From positions 2,418,001-2,482,000 of the forward strand of contig JAAHFU020000001.1 of assembly GCA_010672825.2 (NCBI GenBank): a stretch of 64,000 bases of DNA, read 5' to 3'. Both the position numbers and the translations under genes were made by a program. The notes beneath the pieces were generated by a model, which did no database searches, was not told where the DNA came from, and was given only the letters and a program-made list of their open reading frames with translations. Every line of letters begins with the position of its first letter. Position 1 is the first letter of the stretch. The DNA is from Leptolyngbya sp. SIO1E4 (GTDB taxonomy: Bacteria; Cyanobacteriota; Cyanobacteriia; Phormidesmidales; Phormidesmidaceae). Positions 38,308-46,706 of this stretch are shown piece after piece.

Positions 38308-39093
38308 TTACGCTCGACTCATGCTCATTAGACGACGGAGCCCAGTCCATCCAACCACGATGTAGCCAACAGTCAGGAAAAAGCTACTTAGGGATACGCG
38401 AGTGGCAGATTTGACAGCTTCTTGTCTGACCTGTTGCCGGGCATCTTCACGACGCGTGCCAATCTCCGTTTCGATCCGTTGACGAGCTTCTCCTGCCCGC
38501 TGGGTCAGAAATTGATCCAAAGCATTCGGATCATCCCTGAATTGCAAAATATCTTCCGGCAATTGGCCAGAATCGATGACCTGTTGCAGCAGATCCTCAT
38601 CTTCGAATAATACCTGTAGCTGATTCTGTTGCTGACTCAACTCCCCTTCTATACGTTGTTCTAGTTGAGTCGAGGCTTCCGTGGCTTCCCGTTCAACTTG
38701 GGCTAAGGCCTCTTGGGCCGTAATTCGCACATTGTTGACATGCAAGAACGTGAGAATGAGAAACACCACCCCCAAAATGCTGGCGACTATACAGGCCCAA
38801 AACCGGAGGTCAAGCAGTAAGCTGCCGGGCTGCCCACGCCTGCCCACGCTGCGATCAATCCAAAAGCCCGCTAACAATAGCGCAATGCCCACTAGCGGCA
38901 CAATTCCCCGATCTACAAGCTGAGTGGTCACATTCAACTGCCACTGTGGATTCAAGAAGTCAGGGGGTAGCAGTAAGACAAGGAAATCTAGAAAAGAAGA
39001 CAGAATTGTCACAACTCCAACTAGCTTCATCGCAATAGCAGCTAGGGGAGAAACGGCAGGACTACTCACTGGTTTATCGGCGGTCATAAACAT
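38308..39093 (-). CDS. HpsJ-like membrane/coiled-coil protein
   Basis: 261 residues. Three N-terminal hydrophobic helices (~18-48, ~68-85, ~100-120) are followed by a long charged coiled coil (~128-225, rich in Glu, Gln and Arg), and then a final membrane helix (~232-252). This layout and the stretch LDRGIVPLVGIALLL-like near 65-82 resemble the HpsJ family, linked in filamentous cyanobacteria to hormogonium polysaccharide secretion and motility. No other hps gene is nearby, so the role in this organism is inferred. A terminator follows at 38249-38284. Confidence 0.6.
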   Translation of the reverse strand: MFMTADKPVSSPAVSPLAAIAMKLVGVVTILSSFLDFLVLLLPPDFLNPQWQLNVTTQLVDRGIVPLVGIALLLAGFWIDRSVGRRGQPGSLLLDLRFWACIVASILGVVFLILTFLHVNNVRITAQEALAQVEREATEASTQLEQRIEGELSQQQNQLQVLFEDEDLLQQVIDSGQLPEDILQFRDDPNALDQFLTQRAGEARQRIETEIGTRREDARQQVRQEAVKSATRVSLSSFFLTVGYIVVGWTGLRRLMSMSRA

Positions 39094-39260
39094 GTTTGGG
39101 TGCTACAGCACCATTCTGCCCCGTGATTTGTGAAAGTAATCACAGAAATTTTAGAAAGCTCTACGCATTCTTCATCCAATCTATTCTTTCTATCAGATAA
39201 ATCCTGCAAAAACAATCAGCGTTGCTGGCTCCCCGTTCCATACCTGCCTTCAACCTTATC

Positions 39261-39356
39261 TATGGCCCGATTCAGTTCAGTCCAGTACATTTCGGTGAGG
39301 GCAGGGTCTAGGGTTTGGGGTCTAGGGTGTACTTGATCCAAATGCACACCGCTATA
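39261..39356 (+). repeat. Dispersed TATAGC-end element, copy 6 (96 bp, intact core)
   Basis: Exactly 96 bp, ending CACACC followed by GCTATA; the left end is TATGGC, one base off. The four-tract G motif is at 39304-39327. It lies between the HpsJ-like gene and the HugZ-like gene. Confidence 0.9.
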
Positions 39357-39368
39357 TAGATACGGGGC

Positions 39369-39857
39369 TTAATTCTCGATGGGGATGAGGCGACTGAAGT
39401 TGGACGGGTCGATCTCATAGGCTGCCCCGAAACCTACGACAAAACGTCCTGACTGGGGCATTAACCTGAAAATCTGAAAATCAGGTAGCTGGCGCAGCAT
39501 CTGAATTAAATTGCCAAAGCGCGCGCTAAACCTGTCTGCCCACGTCGTCCACTCGGGGTTGTGACGCTCAATAAGCTCTACCGTACAGTCATACATCAAG
39601 CGCTGTCGAGCAAAAATCTGACTGGCCTGAGCCTCATCTTCAATTAATAGAATGCCTGCTTTAGCAATGGCTTTGAGATTTTGGGTATGGCTGGAGAGCC
39701 CGCTAACAAAAATGTAAAAGGCGCGATCGCTGCCGGTAACAAAAGGGGCATAGCTGGCCTGCGGCTGCCCCTCTGCGGTTAGGGTGCTCAACATTAAGCT
39801 TTGCACTCGTTCTGGAAACTGCAAATAAGCTGCTTCAATTTCAGAAAAACTTGCCAT
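39369..39857 (-). CDS. Pyridoxamine-phosphate-oxidase-fold protein, HugZ-like
   Basis: 162 residues from the ATG at 39857; the longer frame begins with a TTG. The split-barrel flavin-binding fold is suggested by SLMLSTLTAEGQPQASYAPFV at ~18-40 and FYIFVSGLSSHTQNLKA at ~48-65. The C-terminal GRFVVGFGAAYEI is the family signature for HugZ/heme-utilisation proteins, in which this segment helps bind heme. It may degrade or handle heme; the substrate is not shown by sequence. It is divergent from the SRPBCC gene with only ~50 bp between the starts, so the promoters overlap. Confidence 0.78.
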   Translation of the reverse strand: MASFSEIEAAYLQFPERVQSLMLSTLTAEGQPQASYAPFVTGSDRAFYIFVSGLSSHTQNLKAIAKAGILLIEDEAQASQIFARQRLMYDCTVELIERHNPEWTTWADRFSARFGNLIQMLRQLPDFQIFRLMPQSGRFVVGFGAAYEIDPSNFSRLIPIEN

Positions 39858-39907
39858 GCGCAATAATTCATTACAGTGACAACAGATGTTTTCTCTCTCC
39901 TGATTCT

Positions 39908-40474
39908 ATGCCCCTCACTACTCGCCTTACCCAATTGACTGGTGATCTCAGTCGTGCCGATTTGGAAAGCTTACAGCAGGGTGAAGTGGTTCTGACGGGG
40001 AGTGGCGGAGACTATGCTGTTTGGGTGCTGGCACAGGCCCCTGTCACAACAGTGTGGGAAGTCTTGACTGCATATGAAGAATTTCCTGATTTTTTACCCG
40101 CCGTTGTCGTTGCTCGTGTGTTAGAACGACGAGATAACCGAGTGTGGGTTGAGCGCAAAGATCGCCGCAAAATTGGGTGGATGCCTATCAAGGTCAAAAT
40201 CGTCACCGAAAACATTGAGATCGCTCAAGAACGCATTGACTACCGGATGGTAGAGGGCACTTTGGATGAGATGGAAGGCAGTTGGCGGTTGGCGCTGGTT
40301 GAGGCGGAGGGCAGTAACCCGGTAACGTTGCTGGTACAAGCTATTACGGCTAAAGCCAATATGGGGCCTCTACAAACCTACTTCTACGAGGTGTTTGAAA
40401 AAGGGCTTGTGGAGACGATGACGGATCTGCGCGTTGAGATGGAGCGCCGTAACCGCACGACTGTAAAACGATGA
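39908..40474 (+). CDS. SRPBCC (START-like, cyclase/dehydrase) family protein
   Basis: 188 residues from the ATG at 39908. The polyketide-cyclase/START-like fold is suggested by YAVWVLAQAPVTTVWEVLTAYEEFPDFLP at ~35-65, RVLERRDNRVWVE and the C-terminal helix YFYEVFEKGLVETMTDLRVEME. Such proteins bind a hydrophobic ligand in a deep pocket. Related cyanobacterial proteins are usually unnamed. It lies 24 bp upstream of the SRAP gene on the same strand, probably co-transcribed. Confidence 0.82.
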   Translation: MPLTTRLTQLTGDLSRADLESLQQGEVVLTGSGGDYAVWVLAQAPVTTVWEVLTAYEEFPDFLPAVVVARVLERRDNRVWVERKDRRKIGWMPIKVKIVTENIEIAQERIDYRMVEGTLDEMEGSWRLALVEAEGSNPVTLLVQAITAKANMGPLQTYFYEVFEKGLVETMTDLRVEMERRNRTTVKR

Positions 40475-40498
40475 TTCACAAAGGGGGAGCCGTGGGCG

Positions 40499-41191
40499 AT
40501 GTGTGGTCGATTTTCTCAAACGCAATCAGGAGAGCGCATCGCGGCTGCGTTTCAGCTCAATCGTATCCCTGACCTGACACCCCGATATAACATTGCACCG
40601 ACCCAGTCAGTGTCTGTGATTACTCAATCGCGACGAACCCAAGATCGAGAGCATCATCAGAAGCAGTGGGGGTTGATTCCGGGTTGGGCGAAGGCATCAA
40701 CTATGGGACAGCGCTTAATCAATGCTCGAGCTGAAACGGTGGCTGAAAAACCGGCTTTTCGAAATGCATTTCAGCGACGGCGCTGTTTAATAATTGCAGA
40801 TGGGTTTTATGAATGGCAGCGATCGCCTCAAAGCCATGTCAAACAACCCTTCTTGATTCAACTTAAGACACGATCTCCGTTTGCGTTTGCTGGGTTGTGG
40901 GAGCGCTGGCAAGATCCCACAACCCAGCAGCAGGTTTTTTCCTGCACCATTCTGACGACTCAGCCCAATCGAGTGATGGGGCCTATTCATGACCGTATGC
41001 CTGTGATGCTTGCACCTGAAGAGTATGACGTCTGGTTAGATCCGTCCTTCTATAACCCTGGTGTCCTAGAAACCCTTCTAGATCCCTACGACGATGAGGC
41101 GATGGTAGCAATTCCTATTAGCACTGCCATCAATAACCCTCGTAATGACTCCGATACGGTACAGCAGCCCTGTAATTCAGCACCGGGTTGA
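40499..41191 (+). CDS. SOS response-associated peptidase (SRAP; YedK/HMCES family)
   Basis: 230 residues. It begins MCGRF: after Met removal, Cys2 forms the thiazolidine crosslink to abasic sites in single-stranded DNA, shielding them from cleavage. The other active-site elements are present: RYNIAPTQ, RLINARAETVAEKPAFRNAF, DGFYEW and the histidine in PIHDRMPVML. Length and order match YedK. The Cys2 requirement fixes the start exactly at 40499. The gene follows the SRPBCC gene closely. Confidence 0.95.
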   Translation: MCGRFSQTQSGERIAAAFQLNRIPDLTPRYNIAPTQSVSVITQSRRTQDREHHQKQWGLIPGWAKASTMGQRLINARAETVAEKPAFRNAFQRRRCLIIADGFYEWQRSPQSHVKQPFLIQLKTRSPFAFAGLWERWQDPTTQQQVFSCTILTTQPNRVMGPIHDRMPVMLAPEEYDVWLDPSFYNPGVLETLLDPYDDEAMVAIPISTAINNPRNDSDTVQQPCNSAPG

Positions 41192-41568
41192 AGATGTCTT
41201 GGCGTTGTCTGGTACCCGTAGAGGTATGGTGTCAACGCTTTGGACATAGACTCTGTTCAGAGTCAGATAGCTTTGTTCAGGTGGGCTTGTTCAGGTGAAT
41301 TTGTTCAGGTGAATCCTGTGTAGATGGGTCAAGATAGGGTCTAGGGGTGTTGGCTGAGGTGTGCTTCATCCCAATGCAAACCGCTGTAGGCATTCCCGCA
41401 ATAGCGCGCAATGGGCTTAAAGTCAGGATCTGACCCAAAAAATGCATTCAACTTGAAAAGAGCGCATTAGCAATGCACTCCACATGAGCCATCAATACCT
41501 AGGTTTAATGGCCGTGTTAAAAATTATGAAGGCAATCCAAGAGAAAGTGTGTGACTTTCGCTGTGTGG
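41192..41568. other. Gene-free stretch with expanded dispersed element
   Basis: Contains a 123-bp variant of the dispersed element (41266-41388). It separates convergent SRAP and RRM genes. No terminator hairpin is obvious. Confidence 0.6.
41266..41388 (+). repeat. Dispersed TATAGC-end element, copy 7 (123 bp, internally expanded)
   Basis: GATAGCTTTGTTCAG at the left and AACC followed by GCTGTA at the right mark the ends. The TTGTTCAGGTGAA unit near the left end occurs three times in a row, explaining the extra ~27 bp. The core keeps GGGTCAAGATAGGGTCTAGG. Confidence 0.7.
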
Positions 41569-41871
41569 TTAGAGTGGATTACTCGTGAAGTTCTTGTTTC
41601 CTCCATCGTCACGTCGCGACCCCCCTTCACTACGAGGTCGAGCCTTGTTGACCCGCAACTCGCGACCTAACCATTCAGCGCCATCTAGTTCTGAAATGGC
41701 AGCATCTTCGTGGGTCTCTTCTGCCATTTCCACAAAAGCAAACCCGCGTTTGCGACCTGTTTCCCGATCAATGGGGAGGCTAATACGCCTGACCTCACCG
41801 TATTCAGCAAACACATCACGTAAGTCATCCTCTGTCGCCTGAAACGACAAGTTACCAACGTAGATAGTCAC
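41569..41871 (-). CDS. RNA-binding protein with one RRM domain (cyanobacterial Rbp)
   Basis: 100 residues from the GTG at 41871, preceded by GGAGAG four bases upstream; a TTG at 41883 is less likely because it overlaps that site. RNP2 is IYVGNL at the start and RNP1 is RGFAFVEM at ~44-51, giving a full single RRM. A short Gly/Arg/Ser-rich tail (SEGGSRRDDGGNKN) follows, as in the glycine-tailed, often cold-induced cyanobacterial Rbp proteins. The long 5' region shared with chlI could carry a cold-responsive leader, but none was identified. Confidence 0.92.
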   Translation of the reverse strand: MTIYVGNLSFQATEDDLRDVFAEYGEVRRISLPIDRETGRKRGFAFVEMAEETHEDAAISELDGAEWLGRELRVNKARPRSEGGSRRDDGGNKNFTSNPL

Positions 41872-42278
41872 AATACTCTCCAAACAAACCTATCGAAGCA
41901 ATACTCAGACCCTTCAAACGACTACAGGGAGCTTAATTTGAGGCTTATCTGAGCTTGCTGCTGCAATCATAGCCCATCGATTTCAGAATCTTGGTAATCC
42001 ATCTCACATGTCGGTTTTGCGGCAAAGAATATTCTGAATCGCTGCGCACGATCACGTCACAGAACTGGCTGGATATTTCCCCTGGCCACAGAATCCGAGA
42101 TGCCCTCACCGTCTGCCTGGCCTATCCTAAAACGGTCTTATTTGAAAGAATACCGGCTGAGATTTAGAGGATTTACAAACTCCATTTATAGGCGCAAACC
42201 CTTATGGCACAATGGATGGTGAACTACATTCGATGCTGTAAAGCTTTGCTCAAGAGTTTGTAAGAGAGTTTATTGCCT
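41872..42278. other. Divergent promoter region of rbp and chlI
   Basis: About 400 bp between the divergent RRM and chlI genes. No repeat or ORF is supported. Promoter elements of both genes must lie here, but no confident -10/-35 pair can be assigned by eye. Confidence 0.45.
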
Positions 42279-43379
42279 GTGACTGCGACTGCTGAACGTT
42301 CGACTGCTCCCCGTCGTGCTGTTTTTCCGTTCACCGCTGTGATCGGACAAGACGACATGAAGCTAGCTTTGTTGCTCAATGTTATTGATCCGCGCATTGG
42401 CGGAGTCATGATTATGGGCGATCGCGGCACGGGCAAATCTACCACTATCCGTGCTTTGGCTGACTTGCTGCCAGAAATTGAAATCGTTGGTGATGATCCC
42501 TTTAATCGCTCTCCTCAAGATCCGGATATTCAACGTGAGCGAAGCGGTGAGGATCTCCCGGTTTCCCATAAGAAAGTGCCCATGGTGGATCTGCCCCTTG
42601 GAGCCACTGAAGACCGCGTCTGTGGCACCATTGATATCGAAAAAGCCCTATCAGAAGGGGTAAAAGCTTTTGAACCTGGCCTGTTGGCTAAGGCTAACCG
42701 GGGCATCCTATATGTAGACGAAGTCAATCTGCTAGACGATCATTTAGTAGATGTCTTGCTCGACTCTGCTGCTTCCGGATGGAATACCGTAGAGCGGGAA
42801 GGAATCTCGATTCGGCACGCGGCTCAATTTGTACTGGTCGGTTCCGGTAACCCAGAAGAAGGAGAACTCCGACCTCAGTTGCTGGATCGTTTTGGTATGC
42901 ATGCTGAGATCCGTACCGTTCGCGATCCCGAACTCCGCGTGCAGATTGTAGAACAGCGTTCTGAGTTTGACCAAAATCCGCAAACCTACCTGGACAATTA
43001 TCAGCCGCAGCAGGCTGCTTTACAGCAACGTATTGTGGATGCTCAGACTCGTTTACCTCAGGTCTCTATTGATCATGAATATCGAGTCAAAATTTCTCAG
43101 GTCTGTTCTGAGCTGAATGTAGATGGGCTGCGGGGCGATATTGTAACCAATCGAGCGGCAAAAGCCTTGGCCGCATTCGAGAACCGTGATGAAGCGACCT
43201 TAGACGATATTCGCCGAGTGATTGTCTTGTGCTTGCGGCATCGTTTGCGGAAAGATCCACTGGAATCGATTGATTCTGGCTATAAGGTGGAAAAAGTATT
43301 TAGCCAGATCTTTGGAGTTGCCCTGCCTGACGATGAAGATACGCCGACAAATGGTCGCCAGCCTGCGAGTGTACGCTAG
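42279..43379 (+). CDS. chlI: Magnesium chelatase ATPase subunit I
   Basis: 366 residues from the GTG at 42279, chosen because VTATAE aligns with the MTATLA start of Synechocystis ChlI; a TTG two codons earlier is possible. ChlI is an AAA+ motor that, with ChlD and ChlH, drives Mg insertion into protoporphyrin IX. Walker A is GDRGTGKST (~residue 48), Walker B is [11 protein letters not shown], and [20 protein letters not shown] contains sensor and arginine-finger residues. The sequence is very close to known cyanobacterial ChlI. Its stop codon overlaps the start of ruvC by one base. Confidence 0.97.
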   Translation: MTATAERSTAPRRAVFPFTAVIGQDDMKLALLLNVIDPRIGGVMIMGDRGTGKSTTIRALADLLPEIEIVGDDPFNRSPQDPDIQRERSGEDLPVSHKKVPMVDLPLGATEDRVCGTIDIEKALSEGVKAFEPGLLAKANRGILYVDEVNLLDDHLVDVLLDSAASGWNTVEREGISIRHAAQFVLVGSGNPEEGELRPQLLDRFGMHAEIRTVRDPELRVQIVEQRSEFDQNPQTYLDNYQPQQAALQQRIVDAQTRLPQVSIDHEYRVKISQVCSELNVDGLRGDIVTNRAAKALAAFENRDEATLDDIRRVIVLCLRHRLRKDPLESIDSGYKVEKVFSQIFGVALPDDEDTPTNGRQPASVR

Positions 43380-43867
43380 TGGGTAAACGCATTCTGGGTC
43401 TAGATCCAGGACTTGCGATTCTTGGTTTTGGAGTCATTCATGGTGTTGGGGCTGCTGCTGAAACATCAGCCGGTGCTTCTGTGATTGATTTTGGCATCGT
43501 GGAGACTCCTGCCAACACGCCAGTGGGCGATCGCCTCCAGACGCTTTACCAGGATTTGCATAGTCTCATTGAGCAAACTAACCCTGACTTGGTGGCCCTA
43601 GAAAAGCTTTTTTTCTATCGGATGGGCAATACCATCCTGGTGGCTCAAGCAAGAGGGGTTGTCATGTTGGTGTTAGCTCAGCATCAGCTTTCCCTGGTAG
43701 AGTTTACGCCAGCTCAAATTAAGCAGGCCCTCACAGGGTATGGCAATGCTGATAAAGCGATGGTGCAAGAAGCTGTGATGCGTGAGCTGAGTCTTCCGCA
43801 AATTCCCAAACCGGATGATGCTGCCGATGGTCTTGCCGTGGCGCTGACCGCATGGTTTCAGCGTTAA
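43379..43867 (+). CDS. ruvC: Holliday junction resolvase RuvC
   Basis: 162 residues. The start GTG shares its first base with the chlI stop (TAGTG), a coupling arrangement. The catalytic acids of the RNase H-like fold are visible: D in ILGLDPG, E in VALEKLFF, and the C-terminal acids in [13 protein letters not shown]. It cuts Holliday junctions as a dimer with RuvAB. Coupling with a chlorophyll gene ties its expression to chlI; the functional meaning is unknown. Confidence 0.95.
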   Translation: MGKRILGLDPGLAILGFGVIHGVGAAAETSAGASVIDFGIVETPANTPVGDRLQTLYQDLHSLIEQTNPDLVALEKLFFYRMGNTILVAQARGVVMLVLAQHQLSLVEFTPAQIKQALTGYGNADKAMVQEAVMRELSLPQIPKPDDAADGLAVALTAWFQR

Positions 43868-43926
43868 ACGGCGAACCCAATACCATTTGAATGGTGGCAC
43901 CCTTCCTGAATGCCCATGAGCCCACT

Positions 43927-44022
43927 TATAGCCTTGTTCAGTTGAGTCCAGTACATCTGGGTCAAGACAGGGTCTAGGGTTTGGGGTCTAGGGTGTACTT
44001 GATCCAAATGCATACCGCTATA
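43927..44022 (+). repeat. Dispersed TATAGC-end element, copy 8 (96 bp, intact; reference copy)
   Basis: 96 bp with perfect TATAGC...GCTATA ends. The G-quadruplex-type motif spans 43970-43993: GGG tracts separated by TCTA, TTT and TCTA, the third tract being GGGG. It lies between ruvC and the cytochrome gene. Confidence 0.92.
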
Positions 44023-44058
44023 AAATGCAACCAGTGCTAAATCCTAAAGGCTGACATC

Positions 44059-44406
44059 ATGCAATCTCGTTGGATTTGTCTCGGGTGTGTCATTGTTACC
44101 CTGTTCGCTTGGCTCAGCGTCGTGCCCCCGGTACGCGCTGCTGAACATTCCTTAGAAACGGCCCAACAGATATTTACGGTGCAGTGTGCAGGGTGTCATG
44201 CCCATGGTGGCAACATTGTCCGGCGGGGCAAAACCCTTAAGCAGCGGGCTTTGAAGCGTAATGGGGTAGATTCTGTAACGGCAATCGCCACCCTGATTAC
44301 CCAGGGCAAAGGAATTATGTCGGCGTATGGTGATCGTCTGAGCCCAGAAGAAATTGATTTGCTAGCTACCTACGTCTGGGAAAACGCCCAAAATAATTGG
44401 CGGTAA
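44059..44406 (+). CDS. Cytochrome c6-like monoheme cytochrome c
   Basis: 115 residues with a signal peptide (~1-27, ending VRA). The heme-binding motif is CAGCH at 43-47 and the sixth ligand is M88 in GIMSAYGDRLS. The class I fold of cytochrome c6 is clear (TLKQRALKRNG; DLLATYVWENAQNNW). HAHGGNIVRRGKTL differs from the AGGNNVI of the main photosynthetic c6 (PetJ) and resembles the low-potential c6B/c6C paralogs, whose function in the lumen is unsettled. A dispersed element sits just upstream. Confidence 0.88.
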   Translation: MQSRWICLGCVIVTLFAWLSVVPPVRAAEHSLETAQQIFTVQCAGCHAHGGNIVRRGKTLKQRALKRNGVDSVTAIATLITQGKGIMSAYGDRLSPEEIDLLATYVWENAQNNWR

Positions 44407-44460
44407 TACAACGCTACCTATGGGTAGATGTTTGCATTTTTACAGAGATCACAGCTCAAC

Positions 44461-44949
44461 TTACTGTGGTTGATCTGCCAGGGTCTGAGTATTGCCTGCC
44501 TTAACCCAGCCCTCTTGTCCACTATCTTCAACACGCACATTGAGCCAGCGACCGTCTTCACTGGTTTGTAAGACCAGAACCTGATTGTTGTAATCGACTC
44601 CCCCTAACTGTTCGTATTCGCTGCCTGGGCCAGATCGAAGGACTAGACCGATAGGCTGTACAACAACGGCTTCATAACTACCAGGTGGCTTCTCAGGTTC
44701 CGGAGCAGGTTCTGGTTGCGGCGCTGGGGTTGGTGCTTCTGATTGTGCGGGCTCGGCTTCTGGAGCAGGGGTCTCAGCAGCTTCCTGATTGCTGTTAACC
44801 GCATCATTGTTGAAGGCTGGTTTAGGGGGTAAGACTGATAACTTTGCCATGAAATAGCGAGCCGTTGCCACTCCCGCCAACGAGAGCAACACGAAGGCTA
44901 GCGAGACACCCAAGATCAATTTTGTGAGCCCCACTAAGAATCCTTTCAT
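44461..44949 (-). CDS. Membrane-anchored SH3b-domain protein
   Basis: 162 residues: an N-terminal membrane helix (~8-32), then a Pro/Glu/Ala-rich spacer (~55-90), then an SH3b-like domain (~95-155: VQPIGLVLRSGPGSEYEQLGGV, VLVLQTSEDGRWLNVRVEDSGQEGWVKAGN). Bacterial SH3 domains of this kind often bind cell-wall components, with the domain facing the periplasm. It is convergent with the cytochrome gene. No enzyme domain is attached. Confidence 0.82.
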   Translation of the reverse strand: MKGFLVGLTKLILGVSLAFVLLSLAGVATARYFMAKLSVLPPKPAFNNDAVNSNQEAAETPAPEAEPAQSEAPTPAPQPEPAPEPEKPPGSYEAVVVQPIGLVLRSGPGSEYEQLGGVDYNNQVLVLQTSEDGRWLNVRVEDSGQEGWVKAGNTQTLADQPQ

Positions 44950-45064
44950 GGTTACTCCAAAGTGAACATGACATTTCGTTGTATATCAGGGTACTGGAAA
45001 GGTCAAGGGTGGATAGGTAGATCGCTGAATAGGTGGCGGTTAAAACTTGGCAGCAAAGTTTAAA

Positions 45065-45120
45065 GGGGGGGGGGAGAGTATGAATGATAACGACTCTCTA
45101 CCCGTTATCATTCATACTCT
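45065..45120 (-). terminator. 18-bp perfect hairpin with adjacent G10 run, end of the ribosomal/AAA operon
   Basis: Arms 45075-45092 and 45103-45120 pair perfectly over 18 bp with a 10-base loop. It lies 12 bp past the ycf46-like stop. A run of ten G (45065-45074) follows on the plus strand, so the minus transcript would read C10 rather than a U-run; a classical intrinsic terminator is therefore not certain. Confidence 0.65.
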
Positions 45121-45131
45121 GCGTTGTGCCT

Positions 45132-46649
45132 TTAATCCGGTTTGAAGCGCTGCTGAAAGCGATCGCCTAAGGAACTACGAGATGCTAAGCGAGCCTTACC
45201 TGAAGCGGCCCAAGCTTGCAAAGTCTCAACCTGCTCTTGAGCTGTGCGAGCAAGCGGTACGATCTGACTCGCTGCTTCCAAAATATCGTCTGTGGTGAAA
45301 TCTCGATTTTGGCTAAAGCCGATGTGCATGGCTTCAATAATGGCCTGCTCAATTTCAGCCCCTGAAAAGTTTGGGGTTTCGTAGGCTAACCGGTCAAGAT
45401 CGTAGCTCTGAAGGTTGTGGGCACGTAAACGTCCCATGTGAACTTCGAAGATAGCTTTTCGTTCCTCTTGGGATGGCAGGCCGACAAAGAAAATTTCATC
45501 AAACCGGCCTCGTCTCAGCAGTTCTGATGGCAAGGATTGAATGTTATTGGCTGTTGAGACGACAAACACTGGAGATGTTTTTTCTGCCATCCAGGTGATA
45601 AATGTGCCAAACACCCGGCTACTGGTGCCAGCATCCCCCCGACCATCGACCCCTGAAAAGGCTTTATCAATTTCGTCAATCCACAGGATGCAGGGTGCGA
45701 GGGCCTCTGCAATTTGAATCATTTGTCGGGTTCTAGATTCTGATTCCCCAATGAGCCCGGCAAAGAGCCGACCCACATCTAGGCGGAGTAAGGGGAGATG
45801 CCAGTGATGGGCGATCGCCTTTGCCGTCAACGATTTGCCTGTCCCTTGAATCCCTGCCAGCAGTAGCCCCCGAGGATATGGAAGGCCATACTGTCTCGCC
45901 TTTTCTGAAAAAGCATTGCCTCGGCGGAGGAGCCAATCCTTCAGATTGTCGAGTCCCCCAATGTCAGAAATCTGCTCTATAGCAGGATAAAAGTCGAGAA
46001 TTTGCGTCTGTCGAATGGTTTGGCGCTTTTCCTCTAGTACGAGGTCAATATCTTCTGGGCGAAAAGTGCCGTGGGCGGCAATGCCCCGGGCCAATACCCG
46101 ACGGATACGCTCCATGGAGAGCCCCTGGCAAGATTGCACTAACGTGTCCAAATCTTGAGGGGTAAGGGTAACGTTTACGCTCCCTAGCAGACGAGTGACT
46201 TCCCCCTGAATCTCGTGGATATCGGGTAAAGAAAACTCCAACACAGTGATCGTCTCAGCGAGATCCTCAGGTACCTGTACCTGGGGTGCCAGTAAAATCA
46301 GGTTCTTAGGCTGAGATTTCAAACGTCGAGCTAAGTTCCGCAGCTTCCGAGAAATGGCTACATCCTCAAGGAAGCGGTGAAAATCTCGTAATATAAAGAC
46401 CGCTGCAACGGATTCAGGCAGTTTTTCAATGTGTTCTAAGGCCTGGAGTGGATTTCGACGTGCCACCCCCTGATCGTTAAGGTTGCCTTGATAGCCTTCT
46501 ACAAAATCCCAAAAGTAAAGGCTGCGATTATTGAGCTGTCGCGCTCCAGCCGTAATTACCTGCTCAACTCGCTCTTCTTCAGAAGTTGGCACATAAATGA
46601 CGGGATAGCGAGCCCGCAGCAGCAGTAGGAGTTCATCTTTAAAACTCAT
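45132..46649 (-). CDS. Ycf46-like AAA ATPase
   Basis: 505 residues. The N-terminal ~220 residues (PVIYVPTSEEERVEQVI, AVFILRDFHRFLEDV, ILLAPQVQVPEDLAETI) are the Ycf46-specific part. The AAA module has Walker A GIQGTGKS near 265, Walker B CILWIDEIDKAF, sensor region STANNIQSLPSELLRRGRFDE, and a lid helical domain. Ycf46 is conserved in cyanobacteria and algal plastids and has been linked to CO2 and photosynthesis regulation, but its substrate is unresolved. It is the last gene of the rpmH-led series, 57 bp after yceD. Confidence 0.9.
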   Translation of the reverse strand: MSFKDELLLLLRARYPVIYVPTSEEERVEQVITAGARQLNNRSLYFWDFVEGYQGNLNDQGVARRNPLQALEHIEKLPESVAAVFILRDFHRFLEDVAISRKLRNLARRLKSQPKNLILLAPQVQVPEDLAETITVLEFSLPDIHEIQGEVTRLLGSVNVTLTPQDLDTLVQSCQGLSMERIRRVLARGIAAHGTFRPEDIDLVLEEKRQTIRQTQILDFYPAIEQISDIGGLDNLKDWLLRRGNAFSEKARQYGLPYPRGLLLAGIQGTGKSLTAKAIAHHWHLPLLRLDVGRLFAGLIGESESRTRQMIQIAEALAPCILWIDEIDKAFSGVDGRGDAGTSSRVFGTFITWMAEKTSPVFVVSTANNIQSLPSELLRRGRFDEIFFVGLPSQEERKAIFEVHMGRLRAHNLQSYDLDRLAYETPNFSGAEIEQAIIEAMHIGFSQNRDFTTDDILEAASQIVPLARTAQEQVETLQAWAASGKARLASRSSLGDRFQQRFKPD

Positions 46650-46706
46650 AGTTTCCTGAATCCTAGGGAGTCATTGACAACAATGTCATCCCTGGCCTTG
46701 GCAGAT

